Origin: Gloeophyllum trabeum ATCC 11539
Taxonomy: Eukaryota; Basidiomycota; Agaricomycetes; Gloeophyllales; Gloeophyllaceae
Assembly: GCF_000344685.1 (NCBI RefSeq)
Contig: NW_006920410.1
Coordinates: forward strand, 1,202,414-1,266,413
DNA: 64,000 nucleotides
Reading direction: 5' to 3'
The notes beneath the pieces are model-generated. The model was not told where the DNA came from, made no database searches, and saw only the letters and a list, made by a program, of their open reading frames with translations. Shown here one piece after another: positions 42,940 through 54,751 of the stretch. Each line of letters begins with the position of its first letter. Position 1 is the stretch's first letter. The position numbers were made by a program, and so were the translations under genes.

Positions 42940-44425
42940 AGTATGCTGATATGTTGTGCTGTGGACATACGGGACGGTTATTACATATATCATTATTAGT
43001 AATTGTAACCTCTACGCCAGGCATACTACATCTGCATAGCACTATGGTACATACTTACTCGAGAAGCGCCGGCTGTCGCCGGCATAGACCTTGCGACTTC
43101 TGCTCGTTTCTCCAGGTACCTCCTCTCACCTGACCATGGATGAACAGTAGTATATATGCTACAAAACAACGAGTCAACGACAAACACTGCCCGTGTACAT
43201 AGTAGGTTTGCTCTGTATGCGGAAAGGGTGTGCTAAAGTTCTTGACTATTAATATTCCTATCACAGTTTGACCACTGTTGGACTGCTAGGAGAGAACCCT
43301 TTACCTGAGCATCGTAGACACGGCAGACGAAGAGAGCCACCATAGCGCGCGCTCGCGCCGAGTTGCTCGCGAAGTGTTATTGTAATGTGGTGTGGCGCGA
43401 CGCGCCCTGTCGTGTGGCACAATGCACGCAACTACGCAGTCATATGGCTCAAATCACTGTATTTTGTAGCATGTTTTGTGACAGATAAGAGGAGTAAATA
43501 GATATGATTGAGTCTAGAGCCTTTTCGAGCTTGATCCAAGGCATCTACAGCACTGTAACAACTTACAGCTGGCCCTTGGTCTTTGTGGGTCCCTCAGCCA
43601 CCGTGAGTAGAATTTGTACATTGTGGTCGCGGACTTCTGCCCTAGTGAAGAATTGCTCACTTTGCTCACAATTACTAGAGTGTTCTTTTTCTCTGAGTTC
43701 AATTTTTCTGATAGTTGTGTTATACTCATTGCTCTGAACTCTTTGTGCTTCGAGATGCCTGAAGGCTATTGATCTGAAGCACTGTGTGGACATATGAGGT
43801 CTTAGGAACATATTGGCCGAGCCTCCTGCAGTCCAAAAATCTTCATCATAAATTACACCTAGAAGACAGGCACCATAAAATCAGTTGCAAGTGCTATTTG
43901 AGAAGTATACAGAATCATTGCATACTTTACTCTCACTGCTTGGGGCTGTTTGTCCGAGTCTCTTCAACATCTTCCCATTGACATCATAGGTCTCAGAGGA
44001 TGACAGGGGGGCCTTCAAGGCCACTCAAAGAAAGCTGTCCAGCAGATAACAAGTACATTACCTGCCTGTTTTGGCAAGTCTTGAAGCCAATCAGCAGAAA
44101 TAGACCGCAATTTCACGCTGTTGCCAGGGCCGGGGCATTATCCACACCACCAGGCCTCAGAAGTAGTTCAGACAATTCCGTATGATTTGAAAAGCACTGC
44201 ATATGGAAGGCGGCAAGCACGTAGAGTCACAGTGTGTGCCACAAACAACTGCACCGTGGGAAGACCGATTTCCCGTAGCTCTCAACGCAGTGGTTGCCAC
44301 AGTCACATCTATTTTTAGGGGGTGACGTATCGCTGGGCCGATGCCGAATGCTCTCGAAAGCATTCCGGCACATCTTGAAGCGACTTGAGCCTGGAGGACT
44401 TTCTGCTTGCTCTCGTTTCTCTACC
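42940..44425. other. 1.5-kb gene-poor stretch, AT-richer than surroundings
   Basis: Between TBL1 and the BAX-inhibitor-family gene. 43500-44200 looks lower in GC than neighbouring genes. The minus strand holds short open frames with coding-like composition (about 43563-43811, Glu/Arg-rich helical) flanked by possible splice signals, but no domain is recognisable. It could be a fast-evolving orphan gene or a decayed transposon. No clear terminal repeats were seen. Confidence 0.4.
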
Positions 44426-45714
44426 ATGTTTCGTGCTAGTCTGTTGTCCGTCTCGCGCCCGCTTGTGCGCTCGACTTTAACACATCCTGCACCATCGCCG
44501 GGGACATTCGGCGTGCGCTCCTTTAGCAACGTCAGCACGAATGTCCTCCAGACACTGTCGAAACGATCGTCGGCGTTCGCTCCTTCTTTCCGCCAGACAT
44601 GTCGAACGTTCATAACGGACTCGGCCCCTGTGGTCGCTCGACCAGCTCAACAAGACGCATGGAAGCGTTTCGCTATCAGTGCTGTAAGTCTTGTTGGTAC
44701 GACTCCTGCTCAGACTCGAGGGTTCACCTGCCTACTCTGTAGGGCGCGATTGCGGGCACCATCGTGGTTGTCAACGGGTTCTTCAATCGTGACACTCGCG
44801 ATGCCTTGTCCGAAGTAGAGCGGAGCTATTTAAATGACAGCTTCAAGTACACGGGTGGCGGCTTGGTTTTGACAGCTCTTGCAGCCCGATCAATGTTTAG
44901 GTCCGGTATGGCTTTCAGAATCATGTCAGCGAATCCTTGTGAGTCATGCCTGTTTTCCTCCGATGTCCGGTCAGTATTCTGACGTTATCTCCAGGGCTGG
45001 TTCTGGGTGTCAGCTTGGTCGGCAGTATCGGGACCATGATGGGCACCATATACACACCGCCTTCTCAGCCAGTCCTCAAGCATGCAATGTGGCTCGTAAG
45101 TACTCTATCTTATCGCAGCCTCATATCCAAGAATCGGGACTCACCCTGCCGCAGGGTTTCAACGCTTTCCAAGCTGCGACCCTTAGCCCCCTGTTCTTCC
45201 TCAGCCCAGCCATCTTATCTCGCGCAGCCCTCTATACTTGCGGCATTGTGGGCAGTCTGAGTTACATCGGTGCAACCGCCACGACGGACAAGTACCTTTA
45301 TATGGGCGGACCTCTGCTTGCCGGCGTTACTGTCGTTGCTCTGAGCTCACTGGCGCCGATGGCACTCCCTCTCGGAATGCGCGGTCTGGCCATCAGTGAG
45401 GCTATCTCCCTGTACGGTGGATTGGCTGTCTTCAGCGGTTTTGTGCTCTTCGAGTGAGTACAGGTTTGTCTATTTCCCCGTTAAGGTGATCCTTACCGTT
45501 CCTTCCAGCACGCAAAAGATCTTGAAGAATGCACGGTTGGCTCAACAAGGTGTCGTGCCCCGCGACCCCTTGCGGGAATCTATTAGCCTCGAGTTGGACA
45601 TGATCAACATCTTGTATGTTTCTTTTGCAAATATTACTGTGGGTCCATGACTGACATACGCGCAGTGTTCGCTTGGTACAGATCCTTACCATGCAGCAGA
45701 GCAGGAGGAAGTAG
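44426..45714 (+). CDS. mitochondrial BAX-inhibitor-1 family protein (GHITM/MICS1-like)
   Basis: Exons 44426-44683, 44743-44938, 44995-45095, 45155-45453, 45509-45613 and 45666-45714 make 335 aa. The N terminus is Arg/Ser-rich (MFRASLLSVSRPLVRSTL) and reads as a mitochondrial presequence of about 60-80 residues. Several membrane helices follow: GAIAGTIVVVNGFF, FKYTGGGLVLTALAARSMF, LVLGVSLVGSIGTMMGTI, AALYTCGIVGSLSYIGAT, KYLYMGGPLLAGVTVVALSS and ISLYGGLAVFSGFVLFDTQK, the last two being the BI-1 (UPF0005) signature. The end is INIFVRLVQILTMQQSRRK. Animal GHITM maintains cristae and mitochondrial Ca2+/H+ exchange; the same location is inferred from the presequence. Confidence 0.88.
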
Positions 45715-45911
45715 AGGATGAATCAGATTGATTCACTCTCAGATTTGTCATCCCAGTCACTGTATTACGATTTAATATCCAGCTCTTTGTATCTATACGT
45801 GAATCGTCGTGCTAATGTTAGCAATTGTAAAAGTCCGCCGTTACAATGGTGGTGAGGTTACGCTTTTCAACTGAGCGCAACATCGCGCCATACAATCCGG
45901 GAGTTGTATTG

Positions 45912-48513
45912 TTATGAGGTTGCCTTCCCCAGGTCCTGTAAGATGTTCACAAATCCTCCTGGATCCAGGATCTCTGTCCCACCATACGTGACTCTCCTCC
46001 CCGTCTTCTTCGCCCACTCCTCGAGATTGCCGTACTCGACGTATCCAGCCCCGCCCACGATGAACACAATACCCTCCTGGAACGCCATCCTCCGTGGTCG
46101 CCCGCTACCTCCAGATCCCGGGCCGCCCGCTCCGCTGAAACCAAGGCCCGCGTTAGGATTCCGCGGCGCCCGCGGGTCCAGAAAGATATAGTCGTCGGTC
46201 TCTTGGAGGGACTGATTGGAAGCGGCTGAGGAATCCATCAAGGCTTCTGTCAGGCGGGTGACGGGGAGGGCCTTGTTTGCGGGAAGGAAATTCTTTACGC
46301 CTGAAATCAGGTTTTCGAGACCACCTTCCTTAAGCCGGTCTGTGAACTATATCGGATCGGGTGTGAGAATAGGCAACTTAGACGGATGATGGATAGCATC
46401 TTACCCTGTTTCCGAAGGCACTCAAGCCCTTGAATAATTCGCCACCTTGGCCAGCCCCACCGAGCACTGGAGTGCTGGTACCTGTCACAGTGGACATAGT
46501 CATCTTCGATATTTCTCGCGTCCGTCGTACGTATCCGAACGCAGCTACATCGGCGCCTACATCTTTCAACGCTTTCTCCAGTTCAGCGACATCCTCTTTC
46601 GAGATGGTGTTATCTGGCGAGGACAGGTAGAAGACGATAGCTAGACGGAGCTTGTCTTCTGGCGTAGGTGACCCTTCGGATTTTGAAGACCTGATGGTCT
46701 CAAGAATACTTTGGACTGTCTGAAGACGAAGCCGAGTCTCAGTTCCAGAACCACTGGCAAATGATGTCAGCCAGCTTACCTGCTTGTTGATAGCTTCTTC
46801 TGTGCTAAAGAGTTCATCCAGGCCGCGCTTCTTTATATGTTCCAATAGAGCTGTGGCGATATTCATGTGTGTGTCGAGAGTGGCTTTTCTGGCTGTTAGC
46901 TCGGGCAAAGCAGTGATAGCCGTCTTCAAATGAGCAGCATTCGAAGACAAATCTCTACCAAAGATGTCAGTACTGGAATGGTAATAGCGTATCTGCACCT
47001 ACATCTGCGAGATGTCATTCACATCGCTAACTCCAGTGCTCCGCGTCAGTTCTGCGGCGTCCTGCTTGTACTTGTTCAGCTCTGTGTCAATATCTTCGGC
47101 TACCTGTGGAAACGGGTTCGCCGCATTCTTCAACCAGAAGAAATCTTTGGAGTCGAGGTCATACGCTTTCTTCGACGAGGTTTGCAGTGGATTCTGAGAG
47201 GGCGTCGAAACGACTACCCGGTTCAGTTTCATCTCAAGACAGTCGGACACAAGTGCCTGGTACGTCCATCCGTGCGACACCATTGACACTAGGTCTATGT
47301 TGCGGTCCATGATAAGAAGAACTGTATTCCTGAAATCTCAGCCATTGAATGATATGAAGAAGATATCACGGACGAACGTGGTCGCTGCAGGTTAGACAGA
47401 CCAGTGGAGTCTTGCGCAAACAAAGAATTTGACGCTCCATGAGATCTAGATGCCGAAAGGATAGCGTCCCGGATTTTTGTTTCCAGCTTCTTGGCTACCA
47501 TCTCAGCTGCGTTGCCTTTCGGTGCTCGTATAATGGGTACTTGGCCTTGTCAGTTGTACTGGTCAGTATGCGCAGAAATGCTCTGAGTTTCTAAGGTTTC
47601 GCACCCATAGTCACGACCACGCTGAACAAGCCGCTTGCTATACGCTCAATCTCCTCTTCAATCTGCTGTTCTGACGAAGAGGGAGAATTGAGCACGGCAT
47701 ACGACGAGTGCGGTTTGGACGATTGAGTAGGAACTGAGCTTAACGATGTCTGCGGAGGCGGAGGGGGTAGGAGAGAGAACAATGATGGTGACGGTGCGAT
47801 AAAGGAGAGATATTGGTCGAGGACCTATGCCGGGAATGGAGAATTAAGTCGTCCGGCGTGCGCTATAGCGACGTGCGACGGACCTGTGATACCAGCTCCC
47901 CTGTGTCATCTCGTGCCACGGCTGCTGCCAGCTCTTCCAGTAAACTCCTAGGTATAGGGTCCACGAAATTCAAGTGAAAAGTTTCATAAAGGGACTTCTC
48001 TAAGTCCTCCGCTATCCGGCGTATGTTGGCCAGTGTCGGAGAAATGAAGTATATGGCCGGAACATCTGGTAAGGGTGGGCGAAGCGAGTGGAGCTGTCTG
48101 CAAGGAAACGCAAGACGCAGGAGCTCAGCTTTGGGTCCGCGGACAGTAACAATTCCAAGGAGAACGTACACATGAAGTGTTACCCCTACATCTCGCAGAT
48201 CTTGCACACGTAAAACGGTAGCTAACACGTCCTTTGTCTGCTGGTCTAACACAAGGACCTTCCAGACAGGCGGACCCGTAGGTTGGGGTACCTTGAGCGC
48301 TGACCCGACGCCAGGCTTAGATGAGCCAGTGCTTATGATGGGGTTGGCTGCTGTCGAGTCCACCGGATTGTTGAGGTTTAAAAGAGTCAATATTGCATTG
48401 GTCTGCGCCTGCTGCAAAGTAGGCGGCGGGGTGACCTGTGTCGTTGGTTCAGCAATTGTACTGAATCGCCAAGGAGCGACTGGACACACCTGCTTTAGGC
48501 CACTGCTGGCCAT
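45912..48513 (-). CDS. SLY1: SLY1, Sec1/Munc18-family SNARE regulator
   Basis: A multi-exon minus-strand gene beginning [19 protein letters not shown]-family blocks include [80 protein letters not shown] (the SM 'DRNIDL' motif), [20 protein letters not shown] and [19 protein letters not shown]. The C terminus, [20 protein letters not shown], is the family hallmark. A Pro/Ser-rich insert ([20 protein letters not shown]) sits in domain 3a. SLY1 pairs with the syntaxin Sed5 in ER-Golgi fusion. It converges with the BI-1 gene (about 200 bp between stops). Exon joins were read from motif continuity, not all phased. Confidence 0.9.
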
Positions 48514-49228
48514 AGCAGACTACTTATGTATCAAATTGCTGTCGACGGAACTCCAGTTTTCAATGAAATGAAAAGTCAGGCTGTTTATAACTCAGACAAG
48601 CACAAACGACCACGACAACATGTACAGCGTCAGTACGATCCGCCGTACCCGATACAGAGCAGGTAGGTACAGAAACACGTGGCGTGTTTCCGAACTTCTC
48701 ATGATCAGTTAGGTGCTAACTCGCTCAGCCTAATTTCACGACTCGCTGTGAGGACTGCACTCGGGTGCGCTGTTCTGCGCGAGCACTTGGCAATTGTCTC
48801 TGGTCTGCTTTGCTGCGTACCAGCCAAATGTATACCGTTCTCAGCTTCCAGGATCGCGATAGAGCTGCCTGATCGCGTACGTCGCGTCGCAACGACCCAT
48901 CAAAATCTGTGATTCCGTATACACGGGATGCTTATATTATTGACTGTGGGGAAGACCTTACGCTCCAGTCGGGTTTCTACCACTGCCTCGACAAGAACCT
49001 GCTCTAGGGTCGAGCCTTAGTTCCCTTTGTCGTGCGCATGTAAGTGCATAGTCATTCACGCGCACCCCAGCGTTCTCTGATCGTTGCTCTGGATTTATCT
49101 GCAGCTTACTGTGTATAGTCTTTTCTAGAGCTTGACATTATCGTCGTCAAGACCTTCCGTGAGCGATATCTGTTGTGGCTTTTACGCGCGCGGAACCATG
49201 CCCTGATTCTATCATAGACTCGTTTACC
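48514..49228. other. 715-bp intergenic region
   Basis: Upstream of SLY1 (divergent) and of the small MGC-start gene. Short open frames at 48679-48912 have no motif. No RNA gene or repeat was recognised. Confidence 0.35.
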
Positions 49229-49468
49229 ATGGGCTGTATCCCAAGCAAGCAACAGGTCATAGAGACCTCTACCTCCACACTGCCTGAGATGCGTCCCAAG
49301 AGCGCTCTATCATTCGGGTCTTTCCGAAACAATAAGGCCAAGACCAGAAAACCGGGCCCTGCGTCGCCAGTCATTTCAGGAGATGCCCCTCCATGGGTAA
49401 GAGGACATAGAGTATTCATTCTCAATGAGGAGGAAGCAGGATTTAGGGATGAGAAGATATACTCTTGA
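49229..49468 (+). CDS. small protein with N-terminal acylation motif (MGCxxS)
   Basis: A single-exon 79-aa frame starting MGCIPSKQQVIETSTSTLPE. Gly2-Cys3 with Ser6 and Lys7 fits an N-myristoylation plus palmitoylation signal, which would place it on the inner face of a membrane. The rest is basic and polar (SFGSFRNNKAKTRKPG), ending NEEEAGFRDEKIYS. I do not recognise a family. The same frame is open 54 nt upstream to another ATG (49175), which would destroy the acylation motif. Composition and the motif favour a real gene, but there is no homolog in memory, so it is tentative. Confidence 0.4.
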   Translation: MGCIPSKQQVIETSTSTLPEMRPKSALSFGSFRNNKAKTRKPGPASPVISGDAPPWVRGHRVFILNEEEAGFRDEKIYS

Positions 49469-50189
49469 GGATCTGTCACGTCACATTTCCCCTGCTTCGT
49501 TGTGTGCTCTGTTCGATGTATTCATGGAATGTACGAGCTCGTGGTGCGTAGCACCTACTTCAAATTTGTTCGCCGTTCTCAAGGGCGTGAATCGCTTCCC
49601 AGCTTGCTGTATCTGTAATTTGATACCCCATATCTATCAATACGGCTGCTCAGCGCTCATCTCAGTCCTTTGCCCGAACCTCTTGACTGAGACAGTTAAG
49701 TATGACGGACATATGGTGCCTTGGAGCGGTCTGATTTAACCAGCCCGGTGTCGCCATGTCAGAGTTCACTCATTCATTACCTTGGCAACATCGCAGCTGA
49801 TGCACGGTGGGTCGACACAGAGCCGTGTTGCTTTCCATGCTGCCAGGGTGCTTGTCTTCCTCCCGTCTGCGTATCGTTCTGTTTTCTTTGGGCCGTTCAC
49901 ACCTTCGACGTTTCGGAAACACCGGAGAGAGATCGACGGCATCCAAAGGAGAAAGTAAACGGGGGCATATTTGAGTCACGTGGTGCACTAGTATACAGTC
50001 TAAATTTGGTAAGTGCCATATTGTTGGGAGTGTGTTGGTTATGACGAAGGGCAGGCTCGGCCTTGCACCGGTGCCGTGTGCATTCCCTCGATTCGAATTC
50101 TCTCGATACCCTTGGTCGTTTCTTGGGCTCATCATCTGCAGTGCTCTGCGTTATTCCTTGTTCGCCGTCGCCGCTGACGACGGGCGGTA
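49469..50189. other. 721-bp intergenic region
   Basis: Between the small MGC-start protein and the CSC1-like gene. It may contain 5' exons of the latter, whose N terminus is not well defined. Nothing else was recognised. Confidence 0.35.
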
Positions 50190-53100
50190 ATGTCGCGCCA
50201 GAGATACCCCAGGACGTCCGAGATAACACTGTCAGCCTTCGGCAACCAGGGTCTTTGGCTTACAACCACTGGAGGCTCGACATTCCTCACTACGGGAGGG
50301 TCAACGATACCCATCAGCACAGACCCATCCGGCTCAGACTCAGGTCGCTCCGCGTCCTCGTTGCACTCGGATTCAGCCAGTATACCGTCATCGTCTCGGA
50401 CAGGAACTGGATTCACATCCTCTAGCGTCCTTTACACTCCATCAAGCTCCACGCCCGGCCAGACTTACTCTTCGTCTCATGCCATTATGACCACGTCCTT
50501 CACGACATCTACGCCTGTCACAACTATCGCGGATCCTTCAACGACGTTCACGTCTTTCAGCTCATACGTTGCTTCTACGACTATTTTTGACCCAGCCGTC
50601 TCTCAGACACCTGTTGTGGCTGCTCAAGCGCAGCCAGTTTGTATTGGAGATGGTCTCGATGCTTTGTCTGCCGGACTTATAGAGACTATTGTCATTCCTA
50701 GTGCTATCGGACTTCTCCTATGGGTATGCTGCCCACCTACCTCTCCCCCGCTGTATTCCGTTTACGTTTGATACTTGCAGTTATTATTTGCTATTATTCG
50801 ACCGCGTTTTCGTGAAATATATGGTCTACGCGAATGGTTTCCGCCTCCAGAGTGAGTTGGACTTCGATCTATGTCTACGCGAGGCTCTGATAGGCCATAG
50901 CCTCCGACCGAAACCCCTCGGCGATAAATTATGGACTTTCCTATTTCCTCCTGTCCCCCTTGTACCCGCGGTTCCCAAAGACGTCTCCGATACTGGTAGA
51001 TCTCCTGTCAAAGACGCCGAACTCTTCCCATCCGATGAACAGCTCAGTCAACGGACCTTGTGGATGGCTTTTCTCGTTGTCCTCGGATGGTCTGTCGTCG
51101 GCCTCGCTGGTGCTCTGCCGCTCTATCTTGTATCCACCTCTTGTATGGCGAACTCTGCCCCACATGCGACCTATATTGGCGTATACTCCGTGCTGCAAGA
51201 TCTGAGCCTGTTGCGGCTTCTTCAATATTATGACAGTCAGGGTTCCTCCATCCGGACCATCCCCACATTTGTCAAGCGGGCTCCAGACGGAAGCAACCAG
51301 TTGACCAATGCACGCATACGCATAATCATCCTCACCGTTCTTCTGATCGTCCTAGCTGTTATCCCTGGCGTGTGGAAGATCCTAAAAGAATTCAATCGTA
51401 TCGTTGCATATCGAGAGCGTTGGCTTAAGGTCCGCTGCGGGGGTATGGATCTTGCCTGGCTGAGCGCCAGACGAGCTCCAGGATTCCGCGGATGGGGGGA
51501 ACGCCGACTGAAGGAATTTATCGTCAAGTCTGGCCTAAGTTCAAGTCTTGAGACGGAGAACACAGGCAATCGGCGGCGGGTGCGTAATGCCAGCGAACAG
51601 CCCCTAACCCCGGTCGAAGAGGAAAGCCTGGAAGTGGATATCCAGGGTTTGTTTTCTATCGGGTGATTATTCCACGTGCTGGTAATGCAGGTTTCATAAA
51701 TATTGACGAATGCTTTGATTTCGCCTAAACGCCACAGGGATACACGCAACTTAGCTATGCTGATCGAAGAGAGAGATGAAATATTGGAAAACCTTGAGAT
51801 TGCAGAGACAAAATACATATCGTCGTTCAGACTATCAACTCCTGACCCCTCCATCGCGGACTTAGAACCTACCAAAGAGGAAGGGCCACACGACGGAAAG
51901 AAACCCTACATTAGTAGACCCCTTCCTCTAGGTGCGGGTGCCGTGAGTGAATTTCAAATTTCATATAATAAACGTTTTCAACGTTACCTACGACCTTCGA
52001 CTTTTCACAGGCGCAGCGCAGAAATAGCCGTAGGAATCGTGCACGGAATCCTGCTTATGGTTCTTCTTCCCTGACGCCTACTTCATATGTGGCTCCGTCG
52101 CAGTACTACAAGTTAGGCAACCTTCGAGGTGTCAATAGCGATCACGCCAGCGACGCATCCCAAGTGTATCCGAGTCTGTCCGATTCTATAAACCAGCGGG
52201 TCGTGGGGAGTCGATTCCAGGAAATCAGCAATCGCAACTCAGGCCTGTATGGGACGTTACCACTGGGGAGTCATGTGAAGCTGAAGTCCGGTGAGTTACG
52301 AAGGGTGGATACTACCACCAGCGAGCAGACTATACCGGACCCTTCGAGGTACGGTCCCAATTACGGTGTCGAAGAAGGTTCTACTCTGGGTCGCCAAACG
52401 TCCAACACCGAGGCTGATGCCGAAAACACGACCGCCAGTCACTATCGGGGCGGTGGTACTGAAGTGACTGAGGAGTTAGGCGGGATAGATGAGGGGGACG
52501 AATGGGTGGACGTGATGCACGAGCCACCTCAAACATTCGAGAGTACCCCTTTCACGTCTCCCGGGTCGACTGCGGCCCAGACACCCCAGGCAGGCGGCCG
52601 TGAAGGGCAAGACTACTTCGGTGGATACGCCCCCCTGTCAAGGAGACCACCTCGGTCGATGCAGACTCCACCCGTAGAGCGGCGGGAGACGTTCCCTCTT
52701 CGAGCACGGAGTCAAGTTGGCACTGTGGACCAGCCACCGCCTCATCTGCGGCTCCAATCTGGCGGACCGTTTGTCCGCCCTCTTTCAGGGCTCGACCACG
52801 AGAGCTTGGGAGCAATCTATGCGGATATCAGTCGGTGGCGCACTCAACTGAAAGCGGTGAACCAAGAGATCGCGGAAGCCCAACGAGACGGTTACAACGA
52901 CATCGCGGAAGGGGCCAGGATCAAAGGTTGGCTGTTGGTGGGTAGAGGATTAAGGTTTATACCAGGCGCAAAGATCATAGAGGGCCGTGCCAAAGAGGAC
53001 ATCAGGTGGGACGAACTTCAACATGAAATGAGTCATGAAGGCAAGGTCTTCGCTTGGATTGTGCTTGCTGTCACGTCGATCATCCTGGCAGCCGCTCGTC

Positions 53101-54751
53101 AGTTCCTCCTGCTTGCTCTTCTGGTGATGGGTAGCTCATGACTGTTCCTAACACAGTGACCGCTGTCGCCGGATTGGCCTTAGGCAGCGCTCCTGATTTT
53201 GCGCATTACTTCCCCTTCCTTGCGCCGCTCGCTGGACGTAACGATTGGACGGCTGGTCTGGCGCTCTGTCTGGCTCCTGCCGTTGCTGGTTCCTTGTTCA
53301 TATGCATGGCCCTGACTGTCACAGTTTGTAAGTCCATGAGCGGTTGTACTCGTCGACGTACACTGAGTTCTCTCACAGATGTTGCACAGGCGACCGGGGC
53401 GGTGTCCATCTCCGGCCTGGAGATGATAACGTTCAAGACCTGCTTCTATGTTCTAACAGCAGTGGGCGCCATATGGCTGATCACTATTGGAGCCGTCCTC
53501 TTTGCCATGAGAGCCTGGAGCATGGATACCGAGCGCACTCGCAGTGTGGCTGACGGCTCGATATACATGAGTTTTCTGGCGTTGATGTTCATTCTGAACG
53601 TCGCTATCATCTCTCCTGCTCTTCTCTTATTACAGCCCGGTCGCCTTCTGCGCATTCCCGCTTCTGAGAAACATGCTGTTACCCCTAGACAGCGATTCCG
53701 AGGTGAGTATATCGCTGTCCTGTGGCATCGAAACATATTCTAAACCTATGCAGCTGTATATCCAAGCACGTATAACGCTTCATTTGCGACGGGATGCTGT
53801 ATAATAGGGTTGATTTTCGCGTCAACCTTCTCCCTAATCTTCCCTCTCATTGGACCAGCAGTCGTTATCTTGATCTTCCTCACTCTGATCGGTGAAATCC
53901 AATATACCTGAGTGGGATCAGTGGGATACTGACGTCGACCGTTTAGCTCATCGATATCTCGTCGGTTACGTCTATGGGAGGACACGTTCTCAAACCGGGG
54001 GTCTCCTACAATTATGGCTCCTGAAGCGTTTCGGCACATTAGTCGCCTTCCAACCTTTCCTAATGGGTCTCATCTTCCTGACCCGAAGGCTGTGGCCCGA
54101 GGCTGGCGTACTGCTAGGTGCCGCCATGGTCGTGGTCATGATCGTGGAAGGCTATGCTACGTGGAAGACGAGACAACCCGGCGTCAGCTCCTTAAGTAAT
54201 GTCACGAGGAACTCTTTGGATACCTTCGGGAGGATGGCGCAATCCCGGCGTCTGGAGCTGGAGGAGGAAAGCCTGAGCTTGGTGAGCTCGTCGAATAGGA
54301 ATACCAGGATGCGGGGCTCCTTCGCGTCCGTACTAGAGATGATGTCCATGACCCTGGCAGTTGCTCCAGCGCTCACGCGCCAAAAGGGCCCGGTTCCATT
54401 GCGTAAGTGATTTTGCCTCGTGTATCTGTCAGTCATTGATACTCATCTCCTCCAGCGACCGAGACAATAGACGACCTCACCGCGACGGAAAGGGCGGCAA
54501 GAACACATCCCGATGCCCCGCCGCACCTTCCACCGCTCTCCTTCGCTGATCACGCACAAGAGATGTCTGGCGTCTTGTACGCACCCGAGCTCCTCGCCCC
54601 AGAGCCCATCATTTGGCTTCCGAACGATTCGTCTGGGATCGGTCGCTCCGAGGCACGCGACCTCGACAAATACCATCACCTGAAAGTTACGTTAGACGTG
54701 ACGGCGCAAGAGGATGTGCTCGCCCCCCACCGTTTGTCTGCCTCAAGGTAG
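50190..54751 (+). CDS. CSC1/TMEM63 (OSCA, DUF221) cation channel-like membrane protein
   Basis: A long multi-exon gene. From the chosen ATG (MSRQRYPRTSEITLS) about 150 Ser/Thr-rich residues precede the first helix (LSAGLIETIVIPSAIGLLLWLLFAIIRPRF). Family blocks follow: REWFPPPDLRPKPLGDKLWTFLFPPVP, LWMAFLVVLGWSVVGLAGAL, the cytosolic domain including IYADISRWRTQLKAVNQEIA, then the 7TM channel region (VPNTVTAVAGLALGSAPDFA, ISGLEMITFKTCFYVLTAVG, ADGSIYMSFLALMFILNVAI). The C terminus holds IIWLPNDSSGIGRSEARDL. A several-hundred-residue Ser/Gly/Pro-rich segment (about 51990-52800) interrupts the cytosolic domain. Relatives are osmo- or mechanosensitive cation channels. The start and some junctions are uncertain. 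Confidence 0.8.
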
